A stretch of 63,110 nt of DNA from Saprospiraceae bacterium. Its GTDB lineage: Bacteria > Bacteroidota > Bacteroidia > Chitinophagales > Saprospiraceae. The stretch lies in the NCBI GenBank assembly GCA_020631135.1, contig JAHDHU010000008.1:1-63110 (forward strand), given 5' to 3'. The notes under the pieces are model-generated. The model made no database searches, had not been told where the DNA came from, and saw only the letters and a list, made by a program, of their open reading frames with translations. Shown here in pieces: positions 45,141 through 53,772 of this stretch. The first letter of the stretch is position 1; every line of letters starts with the position of its first letter. The position numbers were made by a program, and so were the translations under genes.

Positions 45141-45214
45141 GGGCCTATAGCTCAGCTGGTTAGAGCATCTGACTCATAATCAGAGGGTCTGGGGTTCAAG
45201 TCCCTGTGGGCCCA
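45141..45214 (+). tRNA. tRNA with CAU anticodon (elongator Met or Ile2)
   Basis: 74-base cloverleaf: acceptor GGGCCTA/TGGGCCC, D arm GCTC-AGCTGGTTA-GAGC, anticodon arm TCTGA-CTCATAA-TCAGA with anticodon CAT, variable loop GGGTC, T arm TGGGG-TTCAAGT-CCCTG, discriminator A. CCA is not encoded. The first acceptor pair is G-C and the anticodon stem lacks three G-C pairs, so it is not the initiator. Whether it is read as Met or, after lysidine modification, as Ile cannot be settled from sequence alone. Confidence 0.93.
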
Positions 45215-45220
45215 CAAAAA

Positions 45221-45253
45221 AGCCTCATTATCAATTGATAGTGGGGCTTTTTT
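45221..45253 (+). terminator. Intrinsic terminator of the tRNA gene
   Basis: A 14-base-pair hairpin (AGCCTCATTATCAA pairing with TTGATAGTGGGGCT, two or three G-T pairs) followed by six T, starting six bases after the tRNA end. From here to 45380 I see nothing else. Confidence 0.85.
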
Positions 45254-45380
45254 AGTTTGAATACTTTCAAATTATAAATTGATTTACAAAAAGAATCTCC
45301 TTTATAAATAATGTAAAATGAAAAGAGCCGACCAAAGGCCAGCTCCTTCCACCAACTTTGCACCTAAAATCACTATTGAC

Positions 45381-46340
45381 TTATCTGGCAAAAACTCCCA
45401 ATAAAACGTAAGTTGTTGGATCTACAGTTGTTACCGCTTGTAAGGGATCATGAACAACAAAGAATCCATCGTAAGAAGTGGTTATTTCAGTATAGTTCAT
45501 GGATGAAATTTTAGCCACACCTGCTGTACTTCCATTACCCTGGATAGATGCTGCAAAGACATCGCTATTTGGAGACTCTATATAAGGAGTTCCGTTTGGT
45601 GTAGTTGTTGGATCAGCCATGTCATGGGCATGTGTCGGGTAGGTTTCTCCATTCATTGTATTCATCAACCAAATAGTAATCCTGGATCGATCGTCTGCCA
45701 ATTCGTCTACCTGAATCATTGCACCTAAATTGGTTGCATGAGTACCTGTATAAGCAAATGTAGGGGCAACTTGACCTGTATTGAAGTCATACGAAAAACT
45801 GCTTGAAGAAAATGAACTTGATCCTTGATCTCTGGCAAAAGAGCCTACAACTAAGTAAGTACTTATATCCGTAGTACTAACCGCTTGTAATGGATCATGT
45901 GAAACAAAAAACCCTTCATAGTCTGTTGTCAAGGACTCAAATGACATTGTTGTTTCTTGACTGCCTGATGCCGAACCACCAGTTCCCATAATCATAATAG
46001 CTAAAACATCTCCATTAGGAGATTCATTATAAGGTGTACCATTAGGCGTTGTAGCAGCATCAGCAGCATCATGAGCATGGATGTGATAGGTTTCTCCCTG
46101 AACAGTATTTTCAAGATTCACTGTAATCCTCGTATTTCCGTTCTCCAATTCTTCCAGTTCTAATGATACCTCATAGTTAGATGGATGTATTCCGGCATAA
46201 GGAGCAGAAGGAACAGTTTGCCCATTATGTAATTTGTAAGTAAATGTTGACTTTGATAATGGATCTTCATCACAAGATGTGAATAAACCAATAGCAAAGA
46301 CTGCAATTAATAGTTGAAAAAAGTTTTTAAAATTAATCAT
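45381..46340 (-). CDS. Lipoprotein with two tandem HxHAHD domains
   Basis: 319 residues: lipobox GLFTSC (Cys about 23), then two copies of a domain of about 135 residues (about 30-165 and 180-319). Each copy carries TYKLHNGQ/SYDFNTGQ...YAGIHPSN/YTGTHATN, GETYHIHAHDAAD / GETYPTHAHDMAD, TTPNGTPYNESPN(GD/SD)V, and ends DGFFVxHDPLQAV. The His-rich HxHAHD sequence and the long beta pattern resemble CHRD or Cu,Zn-SOD-like folds and may bind metal; I cannot assign a family with certainty. It is the third gene downstream of the ECF sigma and anti-sigma genes and may be controlled by them. Confidence 0.8.
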   Translation of the reverse strand: MINFKNFFQLLIAVFAIGLFTSCDEDPLSKSTFTYKLHNGQTVPSAPYAGIHPSNYEVSLELEELENGNTRITVNLENTVQGETYHIHAHDAADAATTPNGTPYNESPNGDVLAIMIMGTGGSASGSQETTMSFESLTTDYEGFFVSHDPLQAVSTTDISTYLVVGSFARDQGSSSFSSSSFSYDFNTGQVAPTFAYTGTHATNLGAMIQVDELADDRSRITIWLMNTMNGETYPTHAHDMADPTTTPNGTPYIESPNSDVFAASIQGNGSTAGVAKISSMNYTEITTSYDGFFVVHDPLQAVTTVDPTTYVLLGVFAR

Positions 46341-46418
46341 GTTTCTAAATGTTTTATTGTTACAACTATACTTACGAGTGCAACTTTAGAAACGGATTTC
46401 GAAAGGCGAAAAAAACTT

Positions 46419-47198
46419 TTAACCGGTTATACTGAATACTCCAATTAGGTTTTCAAGCGTAGGAGTGTCTTGGCCTCCTTTAGGTTCTATGGTTATGGCA
46501 TAGGCATTAGTGCCTTCCACAAAATCAACCTCTAGCAATTCACTTATATCTTCAAAAACATTTAGAGGAATTGGAGGATTATTTCCTTTGAGAGACCAGA
46601 GTTGATAAGATTGATTTGATTCTAAAGGAGGTAAAAATTTAAATTGAAGGAAGTTTCGTTTAGAAACTTCATTTGTGTTAAAAATAATTTTGGTTTCAGG
46701 ATACTTTTCAGTTGCGGAAACACTGATGCTTCTATTGTTTATTTTATCCAATTCTCTATATAGAGCTAATTTAGACTCTAAATTTTGTTTTTCATCATCA
46801 CAATTATCCTGTGTTATTTTTAAGTCTTCGGCGTATTTGCCCGAAAGGTTCCGATTGGAAAAAAACTGGAAAAGTATGGTGCTAAATGCGACTAGTAAGG
46901 CAACTTTTGCTAAAGTACCTATCCCAGAACTTGGTGAAGAAGAAGAAGTAGAATTATCGGTTGTGATGTCAGATTTTGTTTGAGCGAGCACCTTATTTAA
47001 AACGTTATATGGAGCCTGTATTGCGTGTGCTTCGGCATAGCTATGAAAGGCTTTCTCAATTTCATTTAAATCGGTTTTGAGTTCTGGATATAACTCAAGA
47101 GCTGCTTCCACCTGCGAGATGTCACCAGGAGTTAATTCTCCCAAAACATACAGTTCGAGAAGTCCCGATTCTCTGATATCTTGAATATTGTTTAACAT
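46419..47198 (-). CDS. Anti-sigma factor, RskA-like
   Basis: About 259 residues: N-terminal zinc-less anti-sigma domain (ESGLLELYVLGELTPGDISQVEAALELYPELKTDLNEIEKAF), one membrane helix near residues 100-118 (LAKVALLVAFSTILFQFF), and a periplasmic RskA-type C-terminal domain (YQLWSLKGNNPPIPLNVF, AYAITIEPKGGQDTPT). It holds the adjacent sigma factor inactive until a signal arrives. The ATG at 47198 (two codons after a first ATG at 47204) overlaps the sigma gene's end. Confidence 0.9.
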   Translation of the reverse strand: MLNNIQDIRESGLLELYVLGELTPGDISQVEAALELYPELKTDLNEIEKAFHSYAEAHAIQAPYNVLNKVLAQTKSDITTDNSTSSSSPSSGIGTLAKVALLVAFSTILFQFFSNRNLSGKYAEDLKITQDNCDDEKQNLESKLALYRELDKINNRSISVSATEKYPETKIIFNTNEVSKRNFLQFKFLPPLESNQSYQLWSLKGNNPPIPLNVFEDISELLEVDFVEGTNAYAITIEPKGGQDTPTLENLIGVFSITG

Positions 47199-47719
47199 AA
47201 ACAAATAATTAAAATGATAAAAAACAGTATTCCTAAGAATAGGCTTTTTTCATTTTCCAACTCTTTACGCAAGATCCCGATTGCATATTTCACTCTAGTT
47301 TTGACAGTGCCTAGAGGTATATCTAATATATCAGAAACTTCTCTTTGCGAATAACCTTCTAAATATAGTTTGTCTAACACATCTTTATATTTCGGTTCAA
47401 GGTTAGCCGTTAGGCGACCAACATCTATTTTTGAAACATTAATATTAGATGTCTTACTATCATGTACGAGTGGATCAAGCGTATCGGTTTTTTGTTCAAC
47501 TTGATATCTTTTTAATCGTACCGCATCCATTGAAGTACTTCGAGCAATTACATTTAACCAAGTGTAAATGGAACTCTTGGATTCATTGTAATTCTCCATC
47601 TTGTTCCAAGCTTTCAACATTGTTTGCTGCAAAACTTCTTCAGCAATATTCTGGTTCTTTACAATTCTTGTGATTACACCATAGATCGCATTACCATATT
47701 TCTCGTATAATGCGGTCAT
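47192..47719 (-). CDS. ECF-type RNA polymerase sigma factor
   Basis: Sigma region 2 (LYEKYGNAIYGVITRIVKNQNIAEEVLQQTMLKAWNKMENYNES...ARSTSMDAVR) and region 4 HTH (LEPKYKDVLDKLYLEGYSQREVSDILDIPLGTVKTRVKYAI) are complete. Unusually the C-terminus adds a short hydrophobic tail (LFLGILFFIILIICLC), perhaps membrane-attached. ATG 47719 is the first standard start but clips the conserved segment upstream; the frame continues as IEDSRIISAILKRDQRG, which matches typical ECF N-termini, with only ATC/ATT codons available as starts. Operon: sigma, anti-sigma, HxHAHD lipoprotein. Confidence 0.92.
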   Translation of the reverse strand: MTALYEKYGNAIYGVITRIVKNQNIAEEVLQQTMLKAWNKMENYNESKSSIYTWLNVIARSTSMDAVRLKRYQVEQKTDTLDPLVHDSKTSNINVSKIDVGRLTANLEPKYKDVLDKLYLEGYSQREVSDILDIPLGTVKTRVKYAIGILRKELENEKSLFLGILFFIILIICLC

Positions 47720-47894
47720 TCCTCTCTGATCTCTTTTAAGAATAGCTGATATGATTCTGGAATCTTCGATCTTAAAAAATTTCTTTAAGCAATTTCATTA
47801 TAGAAATTAAAAACTAACAAGATGTTCGTCAAAGGATAATTCTGAGGATTCATTTTTAAAACCTTCTCTATTTCAAAAAAAATTTATTTCGCTT

Positions 47895-50165
47895 CTAGTC
47901 CTTTACAATCTGCAAGGTGCCAATATCTTTTTGATCCTTGTCTTTTAACCGGACAATATATAATCCATCCGTAAGCATGTTTAAATCAATTGTATTGATC
48001 CCAGAGACAATTTTACCGCTAAATACTTCTTGGCCAATCGTATTATATAAGCTTATTGAAGAAGCTAAACCTAATTGATTGTCTATAAATAATTTTTCTG
48101 TGGCCGGGTTCGGAAATACATTTATTCCTTCTTCTTTAAGGTCATTTAAAGAGCTTAAAAGAATATCAAATTCCATTGTTTGCGTACAACCATTGGCGTC
48201 TAAGATTTCGACAAGGTAAGTTTCGCCATGATCTAAATCCGAGATTGAAGTAACATTGGTTTCTCCTGTACTCCAAAAAATATCATAAGGTTCGACGGCA
48301 CCTGTAATATCGATTGTAATCATCCCTGTTCCTGGTCCCCAATCGTCTACGATATCTGCGTCGATAATAATTTCGTCAAACCAACTAAAATTTACACTCA
48401 CTGTCGAATCACATCCTTCTGCTGAAGCATATTCAAAAACATAATCACCAGGCTGACTTAAAGTTTCTTCTCCAAACTGCACGATGGCATTGTAACAAGC
48501 TGTGATTGGCATTGCTTCAATATCATAGTTTTCGTAAACAGTTAGTGAGGTAATTAATATTGTATTGGCATCTAAGGTGTCAGTATAAGTACCTGCTGTT
48601 GTTTGTAATTGTCCTCCCAGTAAAATGCTTTCTCCTTCGCAGATTTGTTCTGAGGCATATTCTACACTTAGCGAAGATTCTAAAATATCGATGCTCGAAT
48701 TAATGGATGGATTTTCTAAAGTCGAAATTATTCCCGAAGGCCATTTGACAATAATTGAATCGATTTCCGTTGCATCTCCAATTCCGAACATTGCGGATAG
48801 TGAATTCATAATGCCGTAACTATGACCGGATCTGATGTCTCGAATTTGCGTTCCCCATGGTCCATGAATTTCGATCCTTGCACCGATGCCGTTAATATTA
48901 CTAACGATACCCATGCCGTCCAAATTGACCTTTACCCAATTATTTCCATTTGGAACTCCAGTATAAAGTCTATCTCTGAAAGATCCATTGGGAAGGTTGA
49001 TACCATTGGCAAATCCTGCAATCATATCTACAAACCCATCATTATTTAAATCACCCATTGCGGCACTTTGGAGAGTATTACTTGTTACGGTATTTATGTC
49101 AGTACCCCAAGGACTAACTACTTCAGTAAAAGTTTTATCTCCGTTATTATGATAAATTCTTGGGAAGGAAGAATAACTTGTAACCATAATGTCCAAAAAG
49201 CCATCGTTGTCAAAATCTTGCATGTAAGATTGCATGGCATTTAAAAAATTCAGAGTACTTATGTCGATACCAGCTTGTAAAGAAATATTGGTAAAATTTC
49301 CACTTCCATCATTTTCGTAAAGACTTGAAGGTATATCATGATTCATAACCAAGGCATCTAAATCACCATCGTTATCAATATCTCCAAATTCTGTCGACCA
49401 TGATTGTCCATATGGCCTCAAACCAATATCACCAGCAACCTCAGTAAAAACTCCCCCACCATCATTACGATACATTAGGTTTACTCGATTTGGATTCATT
49501 GGATCACTAGAACCAATTCGACATTTCGAGATGTAAAGATCCAAATCACCATCATTGTCATAATCTACCCAAGTACTTGCATAGTTTCCTGAATTGCTAT
49601 CAAAATCCCACATTTCATATCCAGGAGCTGGCATCAATAAAGAATCATATACTAAATTATTTCCGTCTCCCATATACGGAGAAGAAATCCCATCATCATG
49701 GCAACCAAAGTAATCTAAGTTTCCGTCGTTATTAATGTCTACAATATTTGATCCTTGTAGAAAAATGAGTGGACCGTCTAATAAATCAAGGTCAAAATTT
49801 TCTTCTCCCATTGTTTTGACAATCGGAAGGGATTCATAAAACCCTCCAGTAACCAAGTCATTAAGTCCATTTCTGTCAATGTCACCAACACAAACACTCC
49901 AAACATCTCCGTCATGGAGTTGACCTATGGTAAACTTCGTAAAAGAACCATCAGTTTGTTGGTATTCCAACTCTAACTGTGATGCATTATGGAACCTAAT
50001 GATATCATCCAATCCATCACCATTCATATCCGCAACACCCATCGCAAATCCACCAGATAAATCTTGATTTTCAAGTAAACCAGAATCATTAGTAAAAGTT
50101 ATTTGAGAATTGAGGAAATTGCAAATAGAAAAACACAAAAAGGAAAGTATGACTTTTAGTCTCAT
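47895..50165 (-). CDS. FG-GAP/VCBS repeat protein with ASPIC/UnbV domain and T9SS sorting domain
   Basis: 756 residues: signal peptide (ending FLNS), about seven FG-GAP/VCBS beta-propeller repeats rich in calcium-binding DxDxDGxxD loops (DMNGDGLDD, DIDRNGLND, DINNDGNLD, DYDNDGDLD, DIDNDGDLD, DFDNDGFLD, DLNNDGFVD), an ASPIC/UnbV domain (about 395-500, NGIGARIEIHGPWGTQIRDIRSGHSYGIMNS), a GCDS-type repeat like those of the protein at 20371, a SprB-like unit, and a type-A T9SS sorting domain (about 680-756). Predicted calcium-stabilised surface protein. Confidence 0.9.
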   Translation of the reverse strand: MRLKVILSFLCFSICNFLNSQITFTNDSGLLENQDLSGGFAMGVADMNGDGLDDIIRFHNASQLELEYQQTDGSFTKFTIGQLHDGDVWSVCVGDIDRNGLNDLVTGGFYESLPIVKTMGEENFDLDLLDGPLIFLQGSNIVDINNDGNLDYFGCHDDGISSPYMGDGNNLVYDSLLMPAPGYEMWDFDSNSGNYASTWVDYDNDGDLDLYISKCRIGSSDPMNPNRVNLMYRNDGGGVFTEVAGDIGLRPYGQSWSTEFGDIDNDGDLDALVMNHDIPSSLYENDGSGNFTNISLQAGIDISTLNFLNAMQSYMQDFDNDGFLDIMVTSYSSFPRIYHNNGDKTFTEVVSPWGTDINTVTSNTLQSAAMGDLNNDGFVDMIAGFANGINLPNGSFRDRLYTGVPNGNNWVKVNLDGMGIVSNINGIGARIEIHGPWGTQIRDIRSGHSYGIMNSLSAMFGIGDATEIDSIIVKWPSGIISTLENPSINSSIDILESSLSVEYASEQICEGESILLGGQLQTTAGTYTDTLDANTILITSLTVYENYDIEAMPITACYNAIVQFGEETLSQPGDYVFEYASAEGCDSTVSVNFSWFDEIIIDADIVDDWGPGTGMITIDITGAVEPYDIFWSTGETNVTSISDLDHGETYLVEILDANGCTQTMEFDILLSSLNDLKEEGINVFPNPATEKLFIDNQLGLASSISLYNTIGQEVFSGKIVSGINTIDLNMLTDGLYIVRLKDKDQKDIGTLQIVKD

Positions 50166-50299
50166 CTTAAATTATTTATACATTACAAAAATACGTAATA
50201 TGAAAAGAGTATTATGTAGTTTTAAACCAGATTTCTTTATAAATAGACGTTATAGATCTAAAATAACCCTATTAATGCTCAAATATTCGTCTTTAACTT

Positions 50300-50788
50300 A
50301 TGAGTCAAAACCATAAATATATATCCAAAGATGAGGCATTAATTAAATTGCAAGCATATTGTGCCTACCAAGACAGATGTCATAGTGAAGTAAGAACTAA
50401 ATTATTGGGTCTTAAGATTTATGGAGATGACTTAGAAGATATCATCACTGAGTTGATTAAAGAGAATTTCCTGAACGAAGAAAGATTTGCACGATCGTAT
50501 GCTCGTGGAAAATTTAGGATTAAAAATTGGGGAAAAAGACGAATCATACAGGAGTTAAAAAAGAGGAGGATCAGTGATTATTGTATCAAAAAAGCCCTAA
50601 CAGAAATCGATGAAGATGAATATACCGCAGCAGCGGAAAAAATAATCACCAAATATTTTAATGCTTTAATAGGATTAGAACCAATCAAAAGAAAAAAGAC
50701 CTACGAACATGCTGCTCGAAAAGGTTATGAACCCCAAATCATTAATTCTGTGTTAAACAAATTACGCAAGTCTAACTACAATGGCTAG
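50300..50788 (+). CDS. recX: RecA regulator RecX
   Basis: 162 residues; three tandem three-helix repeats with family patterns CAYQDRCHSEVRTKLLGLKIY, LIKENFLNEERFARSYARGKFRIKNWGKRRIIQELKKRRI and KKTYEHAARKGYEPQIINSVL. RecX caps RecA filaments and limits recombination. Its 3' end overlaps the DUF3524 glycosyltransferase gene by 8 bases. recA is not in this window. Confidence 0.93.
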   Translation: MSQNHKYISKDEALIKLQAYCAYQDRCHSEVRTKLLGLKIYGDDLEDIITELIKENFLNEERFARSYARGKFRIKNWGKRRIIQELKKRRISDYCIKKALTEIDEDEYTAAAEKIITKYFNALIGLEPIKRKKTYEHAARKGYEPQIINSVLNKLRKSNYNG

Positions 50789-51854
50789 TGTCTTATTAAT
50801 TGAACCTTTTTATACGGGCAGTCATAAAATTTGGGCTGACGAATTGTTAAACCATACGATTCATCAAATGGATTTATTGGAGCTTCCGGGTAAATTTTGG
50901 AAATGGCGAATGCATGGATCAGCAATCAGCGTCGCAAATCGCATCAAGAAAAAATATGATCTTTTCATTGTTTCCGATATGGTTGATTTGGCTCTCTTCA
51001 AATCTTGTTTAAATGCCCCAAATAAAGACACACCAATTTTACTTTACTTCCACGAAAACCAACTAACATACCCTTGGAGTGAACGAAAAAAAGATTGGGA
51101 CAGAAGATACGCTTGGATTAATTATTGTTCGGCTTTGGTTTCTGATGAAATCGCGTTTAATTCTAACTACAATAAAAATTCGTTTTTGTCAGAACTCCCT
51201 AACTTTTTATCCGCTTTTCCCGATAATCAAAATTTAGAAACAGTAAAAAGGATTGAAGAAAAATCTTATGTTTTACCAATCGGATTTGATTTCAATAAAT
51301 TGAATAGAGCTAAAAGTAATTTTGAAAATCCATCTCCTTACATCCTTTGGAACCATCGGTGGGAACATGATAAAAACCCTGAGTTGTTTTTTAATACTTT
51401 GATTAAATGTAAATCAGAAGGATTGCGGTTTAAACTCCTAATACTGGGAAAGTCATTTGAAAATCAACCCAAAATTTTTGAAGCAGCCAAAATCAAATTA
51501 TCTAACGAAATCGAACATTATGGTTTTGTCACTTCTAAAGAACAATACTTAAAGCTTTTATGGCAAGCCGATATTTTGCCAGTTACTAGTAAGCATGATT
51601 TTTTTGGGATTTCGGTTTTGGAAGCTATTTATTGCGAGACCATACCTTTATTGCCATTTGATTTGGCTTATCCAGAGCATTTGGAAGGCTTTGACATATT
51701 TTATAATACAGAAGAAGAGTTTTATCAAAAACTTAAATCAACCTTGAGTTTTACAAATGACTTTAATAAAAACTTAAAGACGAGGATTTCAAAATATGAT
51801 TGGTCTCAAGTCATCTTACAATATGATGATCGTATTTCTCAACTTACTAATTAA
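50781..51854 (+). CDS. DUF3524 glycosyltransferase (tRNA-queuosine mannosyltransferase-like)
   Basis: 357 residues: an N-terminal DUF3524 domain (LLIEPFYTGSHKIWADELLNHT...LPGKFWKWRMHGSAI) and a GT-B C-terminal half (YGFVTSKEQYLKLLWQADILPVTSKHDFFGISVLEAIYCETIPLLP, the E-x7-E sugar-nucleotide site). Its animal relative GTDC1/QTMAN mannosylates queuosine in tRNA-Asp; whether bacterial members do the same is inference. Part of a run recX, this gene, methyltransferase, GT4. Confidence 0.85.
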   Translation: MASVLLIEPFYTGSHKIWADELLNHTIHQMDLLELPGKFWKWRMHGSAISVANRIKKKYDLFIVSDMVDLALFKSCLNAPNKDTPILLYFHENQLTYPWSERKKDWDRRYAWINYCSALVSDEIAFNSNYNKNSFLSELPNFLSAFPDNQNLETVKRIEEKSYVLPIGFDFNKLNRAKSNFENPSPYILWNHRWEHDKNPELFFNTLIKCKSEGLRFKLLILGKSFENQPKIFEAAKIKLSNEIEHYGFVTSKEQYLKLLWQADILPVTSKHDFFGISVLEAIYCETIPLLPFDLAYPEHLEGFDIFYNTEEEFYQKLKSTLSFTNDFNKNLKTRISKYDWSQVILQYDDRISQLTN

Positions 51855-51874
51855 TAAAAAAGTAATTTCGCAGC

Positions 51875-52645
51875 ATGTCTAAAAGTGCATATCATCCAGA
51901 ACGATATTGGTCCCAAGTAGCGGCGAAAATCGGTGATAGGGAAGGTCATAATGTCTTGGCTGGAGATGATAGTCCTTTTTACAGATATAAGAGAAAAAAA
52001 TTTCTAAAATTGTTGTTGTCTTTGCCTCTAAAAGGTGCTACTATAATGGAACTTGGCTCTGGACCTGGAGGTAACATTAAGGAGCTTTCCAAAACTGAAG
52101 TTTTGAACATTACTGGTGCCGATATTTCTCAAAACATGATAGATATTGCAAAAAAGCACTTAGACAGCACTAAAGTGGATTTGGTAAAAATTAATGGAGA
52201 AACCTTACCTTTTAAAGATCAACAATTCGATTTAGTTTTTTCTGCTACAGTATTGCAACACAATACAGACGATGACATGATGCAAAATATATTAAAGGAG
52301 ATGTGTCGAGTTTCAAAGGACAAGGTTTTTCTTTTTGAAAGGATCGAAAGCAATTTTAAAGGTGATGACCTTTGCATGGGTCGGCCATACGAGTATTATA
52401 AAACCATTGTGGAATCACAAGGATTTGAATTTAAAAAAATAGAATATTTAAACATTCAAGTCAGCTATATTGTCTGCGGTATTTTTAGAAAGCTTTTCAA
52501 CGCTAAATCAAGAAAGGAAGGTCAAAAAGAATCCTTTGTTTCTACGAAACTTCAGAGCCTGTTTTTACCGATAACATCCTTACTCGATAAGGTATTTACA
52601 GTAAATAGAGATTTGGCTAAAATAGAATTTGTAAGGAAGGCCTAA
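51875..52645 (+). CDS. Class I SAM-dependent methyltransferase
   Basis: 256 residues with SAM motif I IMELGSGPGGN (about 51-61), motif II TGADISQNMIDIAKKH, and motif IV FDLVFSATVLQHNTDDDMM, the Methyltransf_11 pattern. The substrate is not evident; its position between two glycosyltransferases suggests a polysaccharide or lipid-linked sugar, or a small molecule. The stop overlaps the start of the GT4 gene by one base. Confidence 0.87.
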   Translation: MSKSAYHPERYWSQVAAKIGDREGHNVLAGDDSPFYRYKRKKFLKLLLSLPLKGATIMELGSGPGGNIKELSKTEVLNITGADISQNMIDIAKKHLDSTKVDLVKINGETLPFKDQQFDLVFSATVLQHNTDDDMMQNILKEMCRVSKDKVFLFERIESNFKGDDLCMGRPYEYYKTIVESQGFEFKKIEYLNIQVSYIVCGIFRKLFNAKSRKEGQKESFVSTKLQSLFLPITSLLDKVFTVNRDLAKIEFVRKA

Positions 52646-53772
52646 TGATCATTGGTGTTAATACGCGTGTTTTATTGAGTTCACGTATGGAAGGAGTTTG
52701 CCGCTATATCCATGAAACCTTGCGGAGGATGGTGCGCTCAAATCCAAAAGATCAATTTTACTTCTTTTTTGATCGAAGCTATGACCCTCAATTTATATAT
52801 GCTGAAAACGTAACTCCGATAATATTATCACCACCAACGAGACATCCTTTCTTGTGGTACTGGTGGTTCGAATGGTCAATCCCCAAGGCCTTAAAAAAAT
52901 ACAAGATTGATGTTTTTTATTCTGGAGATACATTTATGAGTTTAAAAACTCAAGTGCCTACGGTACTGGTAAGTCACGATATTGCCTATGCACATTTTCC
53001 AAAGCACATTCCATTTTTGTACCGTAAGTATTATGAGCATTACTTTCCATTATATCATAAGAAGGCCGAAAAAGTTTTGACTGTTTCTTCGTTTACAAAG
53101 AAGGATGTAATAGAAAAGTATTCTTTAAATCCGAATAAGTTGGAGGTGGCCTATAATTCCGTCAAGGAAGGGATGAAGCCTCTTTCGCAAGAAAGTATTT
53201 TTGAGGTTCAAAAAAGATACAGCAAAGGCAAACAGTATTTTCTATATGTCGGCGCCATTCACCCAAGAAAAAATGTTTCTACTTTGATCAAAGCATTTGA
53301 TCAATTTAAAACAAGTACAGGATCCGATAAAAAGTTAATTCTAATTGCAAGATTGGCATGGAATACAGAAAGTTTCAGTTCTGCATTCGCGAATGCGAAA
53401 CATAAAAAAGACATCATTCATTTATCAGAAATGTATAATGAAGAGGTAAACGATATAACCGCTTCAGCTTTTGCAATGGTTTATGTTTCTTTATTCGAAG
53501 GATTTGGTTTACCTATTTTAGAAGCAATGCAATGCAATGTTCCGGTAATTTGTTCGGACAAAAGCTCCATGCCTGAAGTTTGTGGTAACGCAGGTTATAC
53601 GGTAGATCCAAAAAATATTTCGCAAATATCGGAGGCAATGACCTTGCTAGAAAATGACGAAGGACTTCGAGTAAAAATGATCGAAGCGGGTAAAAATCAA
53701 AAGAAAAAATTTGACTGGGATTCTACCGCAAGAATTACTTATGAGGCGATTAAGTCAGTTAGCAAAACCTAG
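52645..53772 (+). CDS. GT4-family glycosyltransferase
   Basis: 375 residues, GT-B fold: N-terminal INTRVLLSSRMEGVCRYIHETLRRM, YVGAIHPRKNVSTLIKAFDQF (donor domain start), and SLFEGFGLPILEAMQCNVPVICSDKSSMPEVCG (E-x7-E nucleotide-sugar site). Probably surface-polysaccharide synthesis. Palindrome copy 4 (53383-53396) lies in this gene, encoding SAFANAK. Tail-to-tail overlap of 4 bases with lgt. Confidence 0.9.
   Translation: MIIGVNTRVLLSSRMEGVCRYIHETLRRMVRSNPKDQFYFFFDRSYDPQFIYAENVTPIILSPPTRHPFLWYWWFEWSIPKALKKYKIDVFYSGDTFMSLKTQVPTVLVSHDIAYAHFPKHIPFLYRKYYEHYFPLYHKKAEKVLTVSSFTKKDVIEKYSLNPNKLEVAYNSVKEGMKPLSQESIFEVQKRYSKGKQYFLYVGAIHPRKNVSTLIKAFDQFKTSTGSDKKLILIARLAWNTESFSSAFANAKHKKDIIHLSEMYNEEVNDITASAFAMVYVSLFEGFGLPILEAMQCNVPVICSDKSSMPEVCGNAGYTVDPKNISQISEAMTLLENDEGLRVKMIEAGKNQKKKFDWDSTARITYEAIKSVSKT
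53383..53396. repeat. Iterated palindrome copy 4 (GCATTCGCGAATGC)
   Basis: Perfect 14-base palindrome in the plus-strand GT4 gene, encoding AFANA in frame. The outer pair seen in the other copies is T/G here rather than C/G. Confidence 0.82.
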
